64,000 nucleotides of DNA from Mesorhizobium sp. WSM3862 (GTDB taxonomy: Bacteria; Pseudomonadota; Alphaproteobacteria; Rhizobiales; Rhizobiaceae). Shown piece after piece: positions 33,723 through 41,912 of the stretch. Position 1 is the first letter of the stretch. The number at the start of each line of letters is the position of its first letter. A program made the position numbers and the translations under genes. The notes under the pieces are model-generated. The model saw only the letters and a list, made by a program, of their open reading frames with translations. It searched no databases and was not told where the DNA came from. The DNA lies in assembly GCF_002294985.1 (NCBI RefSeq), contig NZ_NSGE01000005.1:263001-327000 (forward strand), written 5' to 3'.

Positions 33723-34517
33723 TTATGAAGAAATCGTACCTGATCCCCCGCCCCCGCCTTCCTTCCGCGCTTCCTCCTGCCGCAGCGAGGCGATGAAGCG
33801 CTTGGTCCGCTCGCGCTCGGGATTGTCGAACACGATCGAAGCCGGGCCCTTCTCGACGATCGAGCCGGCATCGAGGAACACGACCTCCTGCGCGATCTTG
33901 GAGGCAAGTCTCAGATCATGCGTGGCCATCACCATGGTGGTGCCCTCGCGGGCCAGCTGACCCAGCACGTCGACCACTTCCTGCGCCAGCTCCGGATCGA
34001 GCGCCGAGGTCGGTTCGTCGCAAAGCAGCACGCGCGGCGACGGCGCCAGCGCCCGGGCGATCGCAACGCGCTGCTGCTGGCCGCCTGACAGAGTCGCCGG
34101 CCAGGCATCGGCCTTATGCGCCATGCCGACCTTCTCGAGCAGCGCCATCGCCCGCTCGCGCGCCCGCGCCTGCGGCCATTTCAGCACCGTCACCAGCCCT
34201 TCCATGACGTTCTCGATCGCGGTGCGATGCGGAAAGAGCTGAAAATTCTGAAACACCATGCCGGTCTGCAGCCGCACGCGCTGAATGTCCGCTGCCGGTA
34301 CCTTGGCGCCCGGCCGAAATTCCAGCGTCTCGTCGCCGATGCGCAAAGTGCCCGAGGTCGGAATTTCCAAGAGGTTGATGCAGCGCAAGAGCGTGCTTTT
34401 TCCGCCGCCCGAAGGCCCGACCAGCGCCGTGACGCTGCCTTCGTCGATGCTGACGGTGACACCTTTCAGGACAAGATTGTCGCCGAAGCGCTTCTCGATG
34501 TTGGTAAGGCCGATCAT
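33723..34517 (-). CDS. Amino-acid ABC transporter ATP-binding protein
   Basis: 264-aa GlnQ/TcyC-type ATPase, the energy-coupling subunit of the transporter encoded just upstream. Walker A GPSGGGKST is at about residues 35-43, the Q-loop is MVFQNFQLFPH, the signature LSGGQQQRVAIARA and Walker B VLLCDEPTSALD. The start at ATG 34517 overlaps the permease stop by 4 nt. The C-terminus ends in a glycine/serine run (EGGGGGSGTISS), unusual for the family and probably disordered. Confidence 0.95.
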   Translation of the reverse strand: MIGLTNIEKRFGDNLVLKGVTVSIDEGSVTALVGPSGGGKSTLLRCINLLEIPTSGTLRIGDETLEFRPGAKVPAADIQRVRLQTGMVFQNFQLFPHRTAIENVMEGLVTVLKWPQARARERAMALLEKVGMAHKADAWPATLSGGQQQRVAIARALAPSPRVLLCDEPTSALDPELAQEVVDVLGQLAREGTTMVMATHDLRLASKIAQEVVFLDAGSIVEKGPASIVFDNPERERTKRFIASLRQEEARKEGGGGGSGTISS

Positions 34518-35194
34518 GCATTGGCCTCCAGGAAGCCGCCATAGCGGTTGAGCCGCACCTCCAGCCGCGCCTGCAGAGCCGACAGCACCGAGCTCATCGC
34601 CAGATAGAGCGCCGCCGCCTCGACATAGAGGATCAGCGGCTCGTAGGTGGTGGCGACGATGCGCTGCGCAGCCTGGAACATTTCGGGCACCGTTATTGCC
34701 GCCGCGAGCGAGGTGTCCTTGACCAGCGATATGAACGTATTGGAGAGCGGCGGCACCGCGACGCGGCCCGCTTGCGGAAGGATCGTGCGCCGCATCGCCT
34801 GGCTCCAGGTCATGCCAATCGAATAGGAGGCCTCCCACTGCCCTTTCGGCACCGAGCCGATGACGGCGCGGATGATCTCCGACGTGTAGGCGCCGATATT
34901 GAGCGTGAAGCCGATCAACGCTGCGGGAAAGGCGTCGAGCAAGATGCCCACGGACGGCAGGCCATAGAAGATCAGGAAGAGCTGCACCAGGAGCGGCGTA
35001 CCGCGAAAGATCCAGACATAGAAGCGCACAAGCGCGACCAGCGGTTTCGGGCCGAACAGCCTGATCAGCGCCGTCACCAGCCCGGCCATAAGCCCCAAGG
35101 CGAAGGACAGCAGCGTCAGCGGCACGGTGAAGATCAGTGCCGCCCATAGCAGCGTCGGCAGCGACTCCAGCATCAATTGCAACCAGTGCGGCAC
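34514..35194 (-). CDS. Amino-acid ABC transporter permease
   Basis: 226-aa HisM/TcyB-type permease. The N-terminal TM (LLWAALIFTVPLTLLSFALG), the motif FRGTPLLVQLF and the EAA loop (QWEASYSIGMTWSQAMRRTILPQAGR) are present. The start is taken as GTG 35194 because AAGGAG sits 9 nt before it; longer in-frame versions run into the hairpin upstream and have no family similarity. It overlaps the ATPase gene by 4 nt. The substrate-binding protein gene lies upstream, separated by a strong hairpin. Confidence 0.92.
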   Translation of the reverse strand: MPHWLQLMLESLPTLLWAALIFTVPLTLLSFALGLMAGLVTALIRLFGPKPLVALVRFYVWIFRGTPLLVQLFLIFYGLPSVGILLDAFPAALIGFTLNIGAYTSEIIRAVIGSVPKGQWEASYSIGMTWSQAMRRTILPQAGRVAVPPLSNTFISLVKDTSLAAAITVPEMFQAAQRIVATTYEPLILYVEAAALYLAMSSVLSALQARLEVRLNRYGGFLEANA

Positions 35195-35261
35195 GGAGCC
35201 CTTCTCCTTTCCGGACGCTGCGACCCTCTGGCCGCATGCCGAGCGACTATCAGGTAAAAAT

Positions 35262-35288
35262 CGGCGGGCCGTCTTTGACGGCCCGCCG
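35262..35288 (-). terminator. Hairpin attenuator within the ABC operon
   Basis: CGGCGGGCCGTC-TTT-GACGGCCCGCCG, a perfect 12-bp stem with a 3-nt loop. On the minus strand it is followed by ATTTTTACC, a U-rich tract. It sits 27 nt after the binding-protein stop and before the permease start, so it should terminate most transcripts and leave the binding protein in excess of the membrane subunits. Confidence 0.75.
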
Positions 35289-35315
35289 GAACTCAAGCAA
35301 AAGGGATGATTGGGT

Positions 35316-36089
35316 TTACTGCGAGACGTCCTGGCCGAAATATGTATCGGCAATCTTCTTGTAGGTGCCGTCGGCCTTGATGTCGGCTAGCGCCTTGTTG
35401 ATCGCCGCCACCAGTTCCGGATCGCCCTTGCGCACGATGACACCGGAATAATCGGCATTCTCTTCCTGCGCGGCGATCTTCACATTGGCGTCGGGCTTGT
35501 GCTTCTTGAAATCGAGGAAGGACAGGCTGTCGTTGATGGTGGCGTCGGCGCGACCGGTGAGCAGCAGCTGGATCGACTGGTCGAAGCCGTCGGTGCCGAC
35601 CAATTCGGCGCCGTTCTTCTCGGCGAGCTTGCCGAAATTCGAGGTCAGCGACTGCGCCGCCTTCTTGCCCTTGAGATCCGCGAATGTCTTGATGTCGCTG
35701 TTGTCGCCGCGCACGATCAGCACCGCCTTGGAGGCGATGTAGGGATCGGAGAAATCATACTTGGCCTTGCGTGCGTCGGTGATGCCGACCTCGTTGATGA
35801 CGGCGTCGTAGCGGTTGGCGTCGAGCCCCGCGATCAGGCCGTCCCACTTGCCCTCGAGAAACTGCACCTTGACGCCGAGCTTCTCGGCGATCGCCTTGGC
35901 GATCTCTACGTCGAAGCCGACCAGGGCGCCGGATTCGTCATGATAGGTGAAAGGCGCGTAGGTGCCCTCCGTGCCGACCTTGATCACGCCCGCCTGCTTG
36001 ATCTGGTCGAGATTGGCGCCGGCATGACCGGCTGTGACTGCCAGAACCTGCAGCGTTCCGGCGACGAGAAGCGATTTGAGCCATTTCAT
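35316..36089 (-). CDS. Periplasmic amino-acid-binding protein (cystine-like)
   Basis: 257-aa solute-binding protein of the SBP-bac-3 family with a signal peptide (residues 1-23, cleaved near GHA-GAN). The ligand-binding region GTEGTYAPFTYHDESGALVG, FDVEIAKAIAEKLG, then KWDGLIAGLDANRYDAVINEV resembles the cystine-binding protein FliY/TcyA more than glutamine or histidine binders, but similarity alone does not fix the ligand. First gene of a binding protein-permease-ATPase operon, divergent from rpoH2 across a 307-bp region. Confidence 0.9.
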   Translation of the reverse strand: MKWLKSLLVAGTLQVLAVTAGHAGANLDQIKQAGVIKVGTEGTYAPFTYHDESGALVGFDVEIAKAIAEKLGVKVQFLEGKWDGLIAGLDANRYDAVINEVGITDARKAKYDFSDPYIASKAVLIVRGDNSDIKTFADLKGKKAAQSLTSNFGKLAEKNGAELVGTDGFDQSIQLLLTGRADATINDSLSFLDFKKHKPDANVKIAAQEENADYSGVIVRKGDPELVAAINKALADIKADGTYKKIADTYFGQDVSQ

Positions 36090-36298
36090 TTTTCTGTGAT
36101 CCCGTTTTGACCGGTGCCCCGGCGCATGGTGAGAGCCGCAAACTGGCAGATGGAAGCTCGAGAAATAAGGAACCAGATTTCAAAAATCGACCGTTTCAGA
36201 AATCCAGTTCTCAAAACCAGCGAAAAATCCGCCAAGCCAAGCCTCACGGATCGATAACAGAAACGTTTTCGGCAGGCATATGCATCCGCCGGCACTAC

Positions 36299-36324
36299 GG
36301 AACCATTCGCGCTTCTGGCACGTT
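36299..36324 (+). promoter_or_regulatory. EcfG (RpoE2)-type promoter upstream of rpoH2
   Basis: GGAAC (36299-36303), 17 bp, CGTT (36321-36324): an exact match to the consensus of alphaproteobacterial general-stress sigma factors. It lies 73 nt before the rpoH2 ATG and points at it. The rest of the 307-bp divergent region (36090-36396) holds no gene. Confidence 0.75.
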
Positions 36325-36396
36325 GCTGGCTGTTGTAGGGCGCTGCGACGTCATTTCAACCGTCATCCAGTGCAACGACCGCCAAAAGGAGCCGGC

Positions 36397-37260
36397 ATGA
36401 TCGAGGATGTGGCAGGACGGACACTGGTCCGGGCGGCAATGAAGGCTCCCTATCTCGAGCGCGACGAGGAGCATCTCCTGGCCATACGCTGGAGGGAAAA
36501 AAAGGATCAGGACGCGCTGCATCTGATCACCGTCGCCCATATGCGGCTGGTGATTTCGATGGCTTCCAAATTCCGCCATTACGGTTTGCCGCTCGGCGAC
36601 CTCATTCAGGAAGGCCATGTCGGCCTGCTGGAGGCGGCTGCCCGCTTCGAGCCCGCCCGCGAAGTGCGTTTCTCCACCTATGCCACCTGGTGGATCCGCG
36701 CCTCGATGCAGGACTATATCCTGCGCAACTGGTCGATCGTGCGCGGCGGCACCAGCTCCGCGCAGAAGGCGCTGTTCTTCAATCTGAGGCGGCTGCGCGC
36801 GCGGCTTGCCAACGGCGCCGAGCCGCTCTCCAATGCCTCGCTGTACCGTGAGGTTTCGGCCGCGCTCGGCGTGCCGGAAGCCGACGTGGCGATGATGGAT
36901 TCGCGTCTTTCGGCCCCCGACAGCTCGCTCAACACCCCGCTTGCCGACGAGAACGGCGCCGCCGAGCGGATGGATTTCCTGGTCTCGGAGGATCCGCTCC
37001 CCGACGAGGTCGTCGGCGAAACGATCGACGTCGAGCGCCGCGCTGTCTGGCTGAAGAGCGCGCTCGGCGCGCTCAATGCGCGCGAGCTGCGCATCATCGA
37101 GGAGCGCCGGCTGAGCGACGACGGCGCCACCCTGGAATCGCTCGGCGAGGCGCTCGGCATCTCCAAGGAACGCGTCCGCCAGATCGAAGCCCGCGCCATG
37201 GAAAAGCTGCGGGCGGCGCTGGTGAAGCAGAACCCCGAATTCCTGGCGGAAGCCGCCTGA
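36397..37260 (+). CDS. rpoH2: RNA polymerase sigma-32 family factor, RpoH2-like
   Basis: 287-aa alternative sigma factor. Region 2 is intact (GLPLGDLIQEGHVGLLEAAARFEP, then RFSTYATWWIRASMQDYILRNW), the RpoH box (QKALFFNLRRLR) follows, and region 4 ends with LESLGEALGISKERVRQIEARAMEKLR. It resembles the second rhizobial RpoH rather than the main heat-shock one. ATG 36397 follows AAAGGAG; an upstream in-frame ATG at 36280 would place the EcfG promoter inside the coding region and is rejected. In Sinorhizobium meliloti rpoH2 is known to be under RpoE2 control, matching the promoter seen here. Confidence 0.9.
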   Translation: MIEDVAGRTLVRAAMKAPYLERDEEHLLAIRWREKKDQDALHLITVAHMRLVISMASKFRHYGLPLGDLIQEGHVGLLEAAARFEPAREVRFSTYATWWIRASMQDYILRNWSIVRGGTSSAQKALFFNLRRLRARLANGAEPLSNASLYREVSAALGVPEADVAMMDSRLSAPDSSLNTPLADENGAAERMDFLVSEDPLPDEVVGETIDVERRAVWLKSALGALNARELRIIEERRLSDDGATLESLGEALGISKERVRQIEARAMEKLRAALVKQNPEFLAEAA

Positions 37261-37417
37261 AAGCCGAGGCAGCGACTCGAAGTCGTCAGGAGGCCATCAG
37301 TCAGCCATCCCGGCGGCTTTTCTGCATCCATAGCCATGGATTGTGAATTCTTTAACAGACTCTCGCGGCGTAAACTGTCTTCCTGACTGCACCAACTTTA
37401 GCGGATGGGGGTTTGCC

Positions 37418-39415
37418 ATGCTGCGATGCTGCGCGTTCCTTGCAGCCTTGGTTCTCGTGTGCTTCACCGCGTTCGAGGCTCACGCCGATCGAAGGGTTGC
37501 CTTGGTCATCGGCAATGCCGAATACCGAAATATTCCGGCTCTCAAAAACCCGGACAAAGATGCTCAGGACGTCGCGAACACGTTCCGGCTGGCCGGCTTC
37601 GACGTGTTCGTCGCCAAGGACTTGACCAAGCTTCAGTTCGAGGAGCGGTTCCGCAACTATCTCGCCGCGGCGGACGGTGCGGATCTGGCCGTCGTCTACT
37701 ATTCCGGCCATGGTTTTCAGATCGGCGGCGAGAATTTCCTGATCCCCGTCGATGCGTCGCTGAAGGATGCCGCCGACATCGAGGTCCAGGCGATCAAGCT
37801 CGACGACGTGCTGGAGCAATTGCGCTCGAAAGCGAAGATCCAGGTGATCATCCTCGACGCCTGCCGCAACAATCCGTTCCCCCGCCAGGATTACTGGCTG
37901 AGGGACCAGCTGATCGTCGCGGGCGACGCCGGCCTTGCGCAGGTGAAGAGCTCGCTGAACACGCTGATTGCCTTCGCCACCGAGCCGGGCGCGGTCGCCT
38001 ATGACGGGCGCGGTGCCCTCAGCCCGTTCTCATCTGCCTTTTCGCGCCACGCGCTGGCGCCCAACCAGGAAATCCGCACGGTGATGGCGGCCGTTCGCCG
38101 CGACGTGGTCAAAGCCACCAATGGCAAGCAGGTTCCGTGGGAGAATTCCTCGCTGGTCGACGAGGTGGTGCTGATGCGCCACGATGACGCCGGGGGTCAG
38201 GAGGTCACGGCCAAGCAGGAGCAGCCGGATCCGGAGAGCGGCATCCAACTCACCGGCGCCGCCGAGGCGATCGCAAATCGCGATATCAGCATCCCGGTTG
38301 GCGTCGGTCCGGTTCCGCTGAAGCTCGATTTCCCGAGCAACGACCCCGCGCTCAGCCTGAAGCTTGCAAGCTATCCGGCAACGGGAACGCTGTCGCTGCC
38401 GGACAGGACCCTGTCTCCGGATTCCAGCCTGAGGGCCGGTGAAATCGATAATTTGCGTTACGAGCCGCAGATCGGCTCAGCTGCTCCGGTCCAGATTGGC
38501 TTCCAAATCCGCGGCGGCAACGCGTCCAAGGCAGCGACAATGAAGCTGTCGCCAAGCGTCGACCCGTGCGACCAGGCGGCGGGCGCACCGCTCGACCTGC
38601 AGGGCGTCGCGCCCGGCCGTTTGCAGAACGAGATCGCCGGCGAGGCCGCGGAGGCCTGCGAGGCGGCGGTGAAGGCCTACCCCGATGTCGCCCGGTTTCG
38701 CTATGAGCTTGGGCGGGCGCTGCTGGCGTCCGGCAAGGTCGACGAGGCCAGGAAAGCTATCCAGGAGGCTGCCGACAAGGGGCATGTCCGCGCCACGTTC
38801 GAGCTCGGCCATATCGCTTCGTCCGGAATAGGACCGGCCGCGGACTCCGCGAAAGCGATCAGCTTTTATTCAGAAGCATCCGACAAGGGAGACCCTTATG
38901 CGATGGCCGCTTGGGGGCGAGCCTTGTTCAATGGTGTCGACGTCGAGCAGAATACCGGCAAGGGATTGGACCTGCTGCTCAAGGCGGCGGCCATGGGGCA
39001 CGTCAACGCGATGAACGATCTCGCCGTGATCTTCAAGGATGGCCGCAACGGCGTGCCCGCCGACGAGGCCCGCGCCTTGGCTTTCCTCAAAGCCGGCATC
39101 GCGCGGCAAGAGGCATATTCGATGAGCATTCTCGGCCTTCCCGCGCGCAGCACCTTAACGGTCGCAGTGTGCAAGCCCAAAGTCGTGACGAAAATAGTCA
39201 CCAAGGTAAAGGTTGTCCGCACACTCGCGCCCAAGACGCCGACGGTGACAGTCCCGACAGTGGTCAAACCACCTCAGACCGATACCGGACCGGCGCCCTG
39301 GCGCGGCAGTAGCGGCGATCATTCGGGGTCCGGCGGCGGCCAAAGTGGTGAGGGCAGCGGGGGCAGCACCGGCGGCCAGAGCAGCCCTGAAGGCGGCAGC
39401 AGTGGCGGGCTCTGA
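37418..39415 (+). CDS. Secreted caspase-like (peptidase C14) protein with Sel1 repeats
   Basis: 665 aa. A signal peptide (residues 1-23, ending AHA) leads to a caspase-fold domain (about 25-245) with the catalytic dyad His98 (YYSGHGFQIGG) and Cys149 (IILDACRNNPF). A middle region (about 300-410) has no clear family. Residues about 440-590 hold Sel1-like repeats (FELGHIASSGIGPAADSAKAI, AAWGRALFNGVDVEQNTGKG, NDLAVIFKDGRNGVPADEARA). The C-terminus has a basic linker (KVVTKIVTKVKVVRTLAPK) and a Gly/Ser-rich tail. Bacterial caspase homologues (orthocaspases) usually cleave after basic residues. ATG 37418 is chosen as it begins the signal peptide; a GTG at 37343 would bury it. Confidence 0.88.
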   Translation: MLRCCAFLAALVLVCFTAFEAHADRRVALVIGNAEYRNIPALKNPDKDAQDVANTFRLAGFDVFVAKDLTKLQFEERFRNYLAAADGADLAVVYYSGHGFQIGGENFLIPVDASLKDAADIEVQAIKLDDVLEQLRSKAKIQVIILDACRNNPFPRQDYWLRDQLIVAGDAGLAQVKSSLNTLIAFATEPGAVAYDGRGALSPFSSAFSRHALAPNQEIRTVMAAVRRDVVKATNGKQVPWENSSLVDEVVLMRHDDAGGQEVTAKQEQPDPESGIQLTGAAEAIANRDISIPVGVGPVPLKLDFPSNDPALSLKLASYPATGTLSLPDRTLSPDSSLRAGEIDNLRYEPQIGSAAPVQIGFQIRGGNASKAATMKLSPSVDPCDQAAGAPLDLQGVAPGRLQNEIAGEAAEACEAAVKAYPDVARFRYELGRALLASGKVDEARKAIQEAADKGHVRATFELGHIASSGIGPAADSAKAISFYSEASDKGDPYAMAAWGRALFNGVDVEQNTGKGLDLLLKAAAMGHVNAMNDLAVIFKDGRNGVPADEARALAFLKAGIARQEAYSMSILGLPARSTLTVAVCKPKVVTKIVTKVKVVRTLAPKTPTVTVPTVVKPPQTDTGPAPWRGSSGDHSGSGGGQSGEGSGGSTGGQSSPEGGSSGGL

Positions 39416-39425
39416 TTGCTGCGGC

Positions 39426-39464
39426 AGCCGCGCGCCCGGGTTGACCGAACAGAAGCGCGCGGCT
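39426..39464. terminator. Hairpin between convergent caspase and M48 genes
   Basis: AGCCGCGCGC (39426-39435) pairs with GCGCGCGGCT (39455-39464) across a 19-nt loop. Located between two convergent genes, so it may act on both transcripts, though neither side has a clear U-tract. Confidence 0.4.
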
Positions 39465-39500
39465 GATTCGTTGCGGAAGCACTAAGCGGGGATGCTGACC

Positions 39501-40943
39501 CTACTTGTCGGTGACGATCTTGACCTTGTCGCCGGCCGACACATTCGCGCCCGGCGACATTGCGTTGAGCACCCGGAACAGGTCGAGCTTGCGGTCGACG
39601 CCCACCATCTGAGCGGCAAGCGTGCCCATGTTCTGGCCGGGCTGCACAGTGACAACCCGGATATGCAGCGGCTTCAGCGCCGCCTTCTCGGCCGCGCTCA
39701 ACGTGCGGAAGGAGCCGCTGACGGAGCGCGCGACCGGCTCCAGCGCGGTGCTGGCCGAGGGTGCCGCAGTCAGCAGCCGGTAGACCTGTCCGCCGGCCCG
39801 GATGACCGCGATATCGAACTGCCAGCCTTGCGCACTGGCATGCGCCATCGCCGCCTGGTTGCCGTTGACCGTTTCCTGGCGCACGCTGGCATCGTCCAGT
39901 CCGGCGACCCAGCCGCTGCGGATATAGTCGGTGAGCGACACCGACTTGTCGATCGCCACGCCATCGAAGCGGATGGCGATATCGCCCGGACCGGTCGCGG
40001 TCACCGCAGCCGCCGAATTGTCGATGACGAAACCCTCGGGCACCGAGAACGACACGCCAAGGCCGGGATGCAGGAAGGTCTGGCCGCGCACATAGCCCTC
40101 TTCCGGCGTGTCGCCGTAGAGCAGCCCGTCTATGCCGGCGAGAAAGGCATCGCGGTCGCGCGTGCCGACGCCGGGCGGTCCGAAGTTGCGGGCGAGTCGC
40201 TGCGCCAGCTCGATGCGCTGCGGCGTGTTGGGATGCGTGGCCAGGAAGTCGAGGCTGGCATCCGTGGCGCCGCTGACCGACCGGAAATCGGTATAGGCCG
40301 ACATCGACTGCAGGAAGCGGCCGGCCGCATAGGGGTCATAGCCCGCCTCGCCGATCGATTTGATGCCGATCGCGTCGGCCTGCAGTTCCTGGTTGCGCGA
40401 AAACTGCGCAAGCCTCAGCTTGCCGCGGATGAGAGCGGCCTTGGCGGTCGGGCTGTCGCCGAGCACATCGGAGACGACCTTGGTCGCCAAGCCTTCCTCG
40501 GCCTCGAGCTGCTGTCGCTGCAGGCCGTGATTGGCGGTGACGTGGCCCATCTCATGCGCGATGACGGCCGCAAGCTCGGAGGAATCATTTGCCAACGCCA
40601 GCAGACCGCGCGTGACATAGAGATAGCCGCCCGGCAGCGCGAAGGCGTTGATGTTGGGCGAGTTGAGGATGGTGATGCGATAGGTCTGGGTCGGATTGGC
40701 CGAGACCACCGTCAGGTTGCCGACGACCTTGGCCACCATGCGCTCGAGCTTCGGATCGGAATATTCGCCGCCATAGGTGGCGAGAATCCGCGGATGCTGC
40801 GCTTTGGCCATTTCGGCCAGCCTGGCATTGGCGACGACATTGTCGACGGTGATCGGCTTGTCGGAGGGCTGGAAGCCGGACTCCTGCACGTCCGGCGGCG
40901 TGAACATCTGGCAGCTCGCTAGCGCCACGGCAAAGCCGGCCAT
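39501..40943 (-). CDS. M48 family metalloprotease with LysM-like C-terminus (lipoprotein)
   Basis: 480-aa zinc protease. The HExxH motif is HEMGH (130-134) in VIAHEMGHVTANHG, with the third ligand in NQELQADAIG. A C-terminal LysM-like segment (VQPGQNMGTLAAQMV...NVSAGDKVKIV) suggests peptidoglycan contact. The N-terminus MAGFAVALASC is a short lipobox with no basic residues. The frame is open further upstream (IERVWTKPLARFFA) with AAGGAAG before a CTG codon near 41001, so the true start could be non-ATG. BepA/LoiP-like envelope quality control is a reasonable role. Confidence 0.87.
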   Translation of the reverse strand: MAGFAVALASCQMFTPPDVQESGFQPSDKPITVDNVVANARLAEMAKAQHPRILATYGGEYSDPKLERMVAKVVGNLTVVSANPTQTYRITILNSPNINAFALPGGYLYVTRGLLALANDSSELAAVIAHEMGHVTANHGLQRQQLEAEEGLATKVVSDVLGDSPTAKAALIRGKLRLAQFSRNQELQADAIGIKSIGEAGYDPYAAGRFLQSMSAYTDFRSVSGATDASLDFLATHPNTPQRIELAQRLARNFGPPGVGTRDRDAFLAGIDGLLYGDTPEEGYVRGQTFLHPGLGVSFSVPEGFVIDNSAAAVTATGPGDIAIRFDGVAIDKSVSLTDYIRSGWVAGLDDASVRQETVNGNQAAMAHASAQGWQFDIAVIRAGGQVYRLLTAAPSASTALEPVARSVSGSFRTLSAAEKAALKPLHIRVVTVQPGQNMGTLAAQMVGVDRKLDLFRVLNAMSPGANVSAGDKVKIVTDK

Positions 40944-41150
40944 CGCGAAAAATCGCGCCAGCGGCTTAGTCCATACTCTCTCGATGCCGGCCGTCAGATC
41001 GGCTTCCTTTCGTAATCTTTCGGCAAATCACGGCCCACCCGGACCAGCATGGCCGGACCTAGCCACACTCCCCCGGACAAGGCAAGCAAACGCCTGATCA
41101 CCCGCAACCGGTTTGGCCGTAAATTATGTCCGCTTCCGGGCAATGTGTTG

Positions 41151-41912
41151 TCATCCGGCAACGCTGCCGCCTCGATCGCCGATATAGCGCCGGAAGGCCT
41201 CCGGTCCAGCACCGTCGAAGAAATCGGCGGCCGACCCTCTTGCCGCGACCCTGCCCTCGTCGACGAACGCGATCCGCTGGCCGATGCGGCGCGCGTCCTG
41301 CGGCTGGTGCGTGACGAAAAGCACGGTCATCTGTCGCTCGGCGTGGATGCCGGCCACGAGATCGAGCATGTCTTCGCGCAGCGCCGGGCCGAGCGAGGCG
41401 AAAGGCTCGTCGAGCAGAAGCACCGGACGGTCCCGTATGAGCACCCGCGCCAGCGCGACGCGCTGCCGCTCGCCGCCGGAAAGCTCGCGCGGCAGCCGCT
41501 TTTCCTTGCCGGCAAGGCCGACACGCCCCAGCGCCTCCGCGACCGCGCGGTGGTCGTCGGCCGTGAGCTTGAGCGATGGCGAGCGGCCAAGCCCGACGTT
41601 GCCCTCGACCGGAAGATGGGCGAACAGGTTGTTTTCCTGGAACACCATCGACACCGGCCGCGCCGAGGGCGGCGCATTGTCGACATCGATCCCGCCGATC
41701 AGCACCTTGCCAGCATTGGGTGATTCGAAGCCGGCCACCAGATTGAGCAGCGTCGACTTGCCTGAACCGCTCGGCCCCATGATGGCAGTGATCCTGCCGG
41801 CGGCGAATTCGACATCGAACCGGAAGGATGCCTCGCCATAGCTGAAGGATACGCCGTCCAACGTGACGGCCAGGCCCTTCGTGGCCGCGATGCCATTATT
41901 ATCCCTCGTCAT
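41151..41912 (-). CDS. thiQ: Thiamine ABC transporter ATP-binding protein
   Basis: 253-aa ATPase of the thiamine/TPP importer ThiBPQ. Walker [10 protein letters not shown] is at residues 46-54, the Q-loop [16 protein letters not shown], the signature [14 protein letters not shown] and Walker [19 protein letters not shown]. The NNLFAHL motif is typical of ThiQ. It overlaps thiP by 4 nt (ATGA). Third gene in the operon under the TPP riboswitch at 44808-44905. Confidence 0.94.
   Translation of the reverse strand: MTRDNNGIAATKGLAVTLDGVSFSYGEASFRFDVEFAAGRITAIMGPSGSGKSTLLNLVAGFESPNAGKVLIGGIDVDNAPPSARPVSMVFQENNLFAHLPVEGNVGLGRSPSLKLTADDHRAVAEALGRVGLAGKEKRLPRELSGGERQRVALARVLIRDRPVLLLDEPFASLGPALREDMLDLVAGIHAERQMTVLFVTHQPQDARRIGQRIAFVDEGRVAARGSAADFFDGAGPEAFRRYIGDRGGSVAG

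Noticed and set aside
37343..37417. GTG start for the caspase-like protein
   Set aside because: It would place 25 residues before a clear signal peptide.
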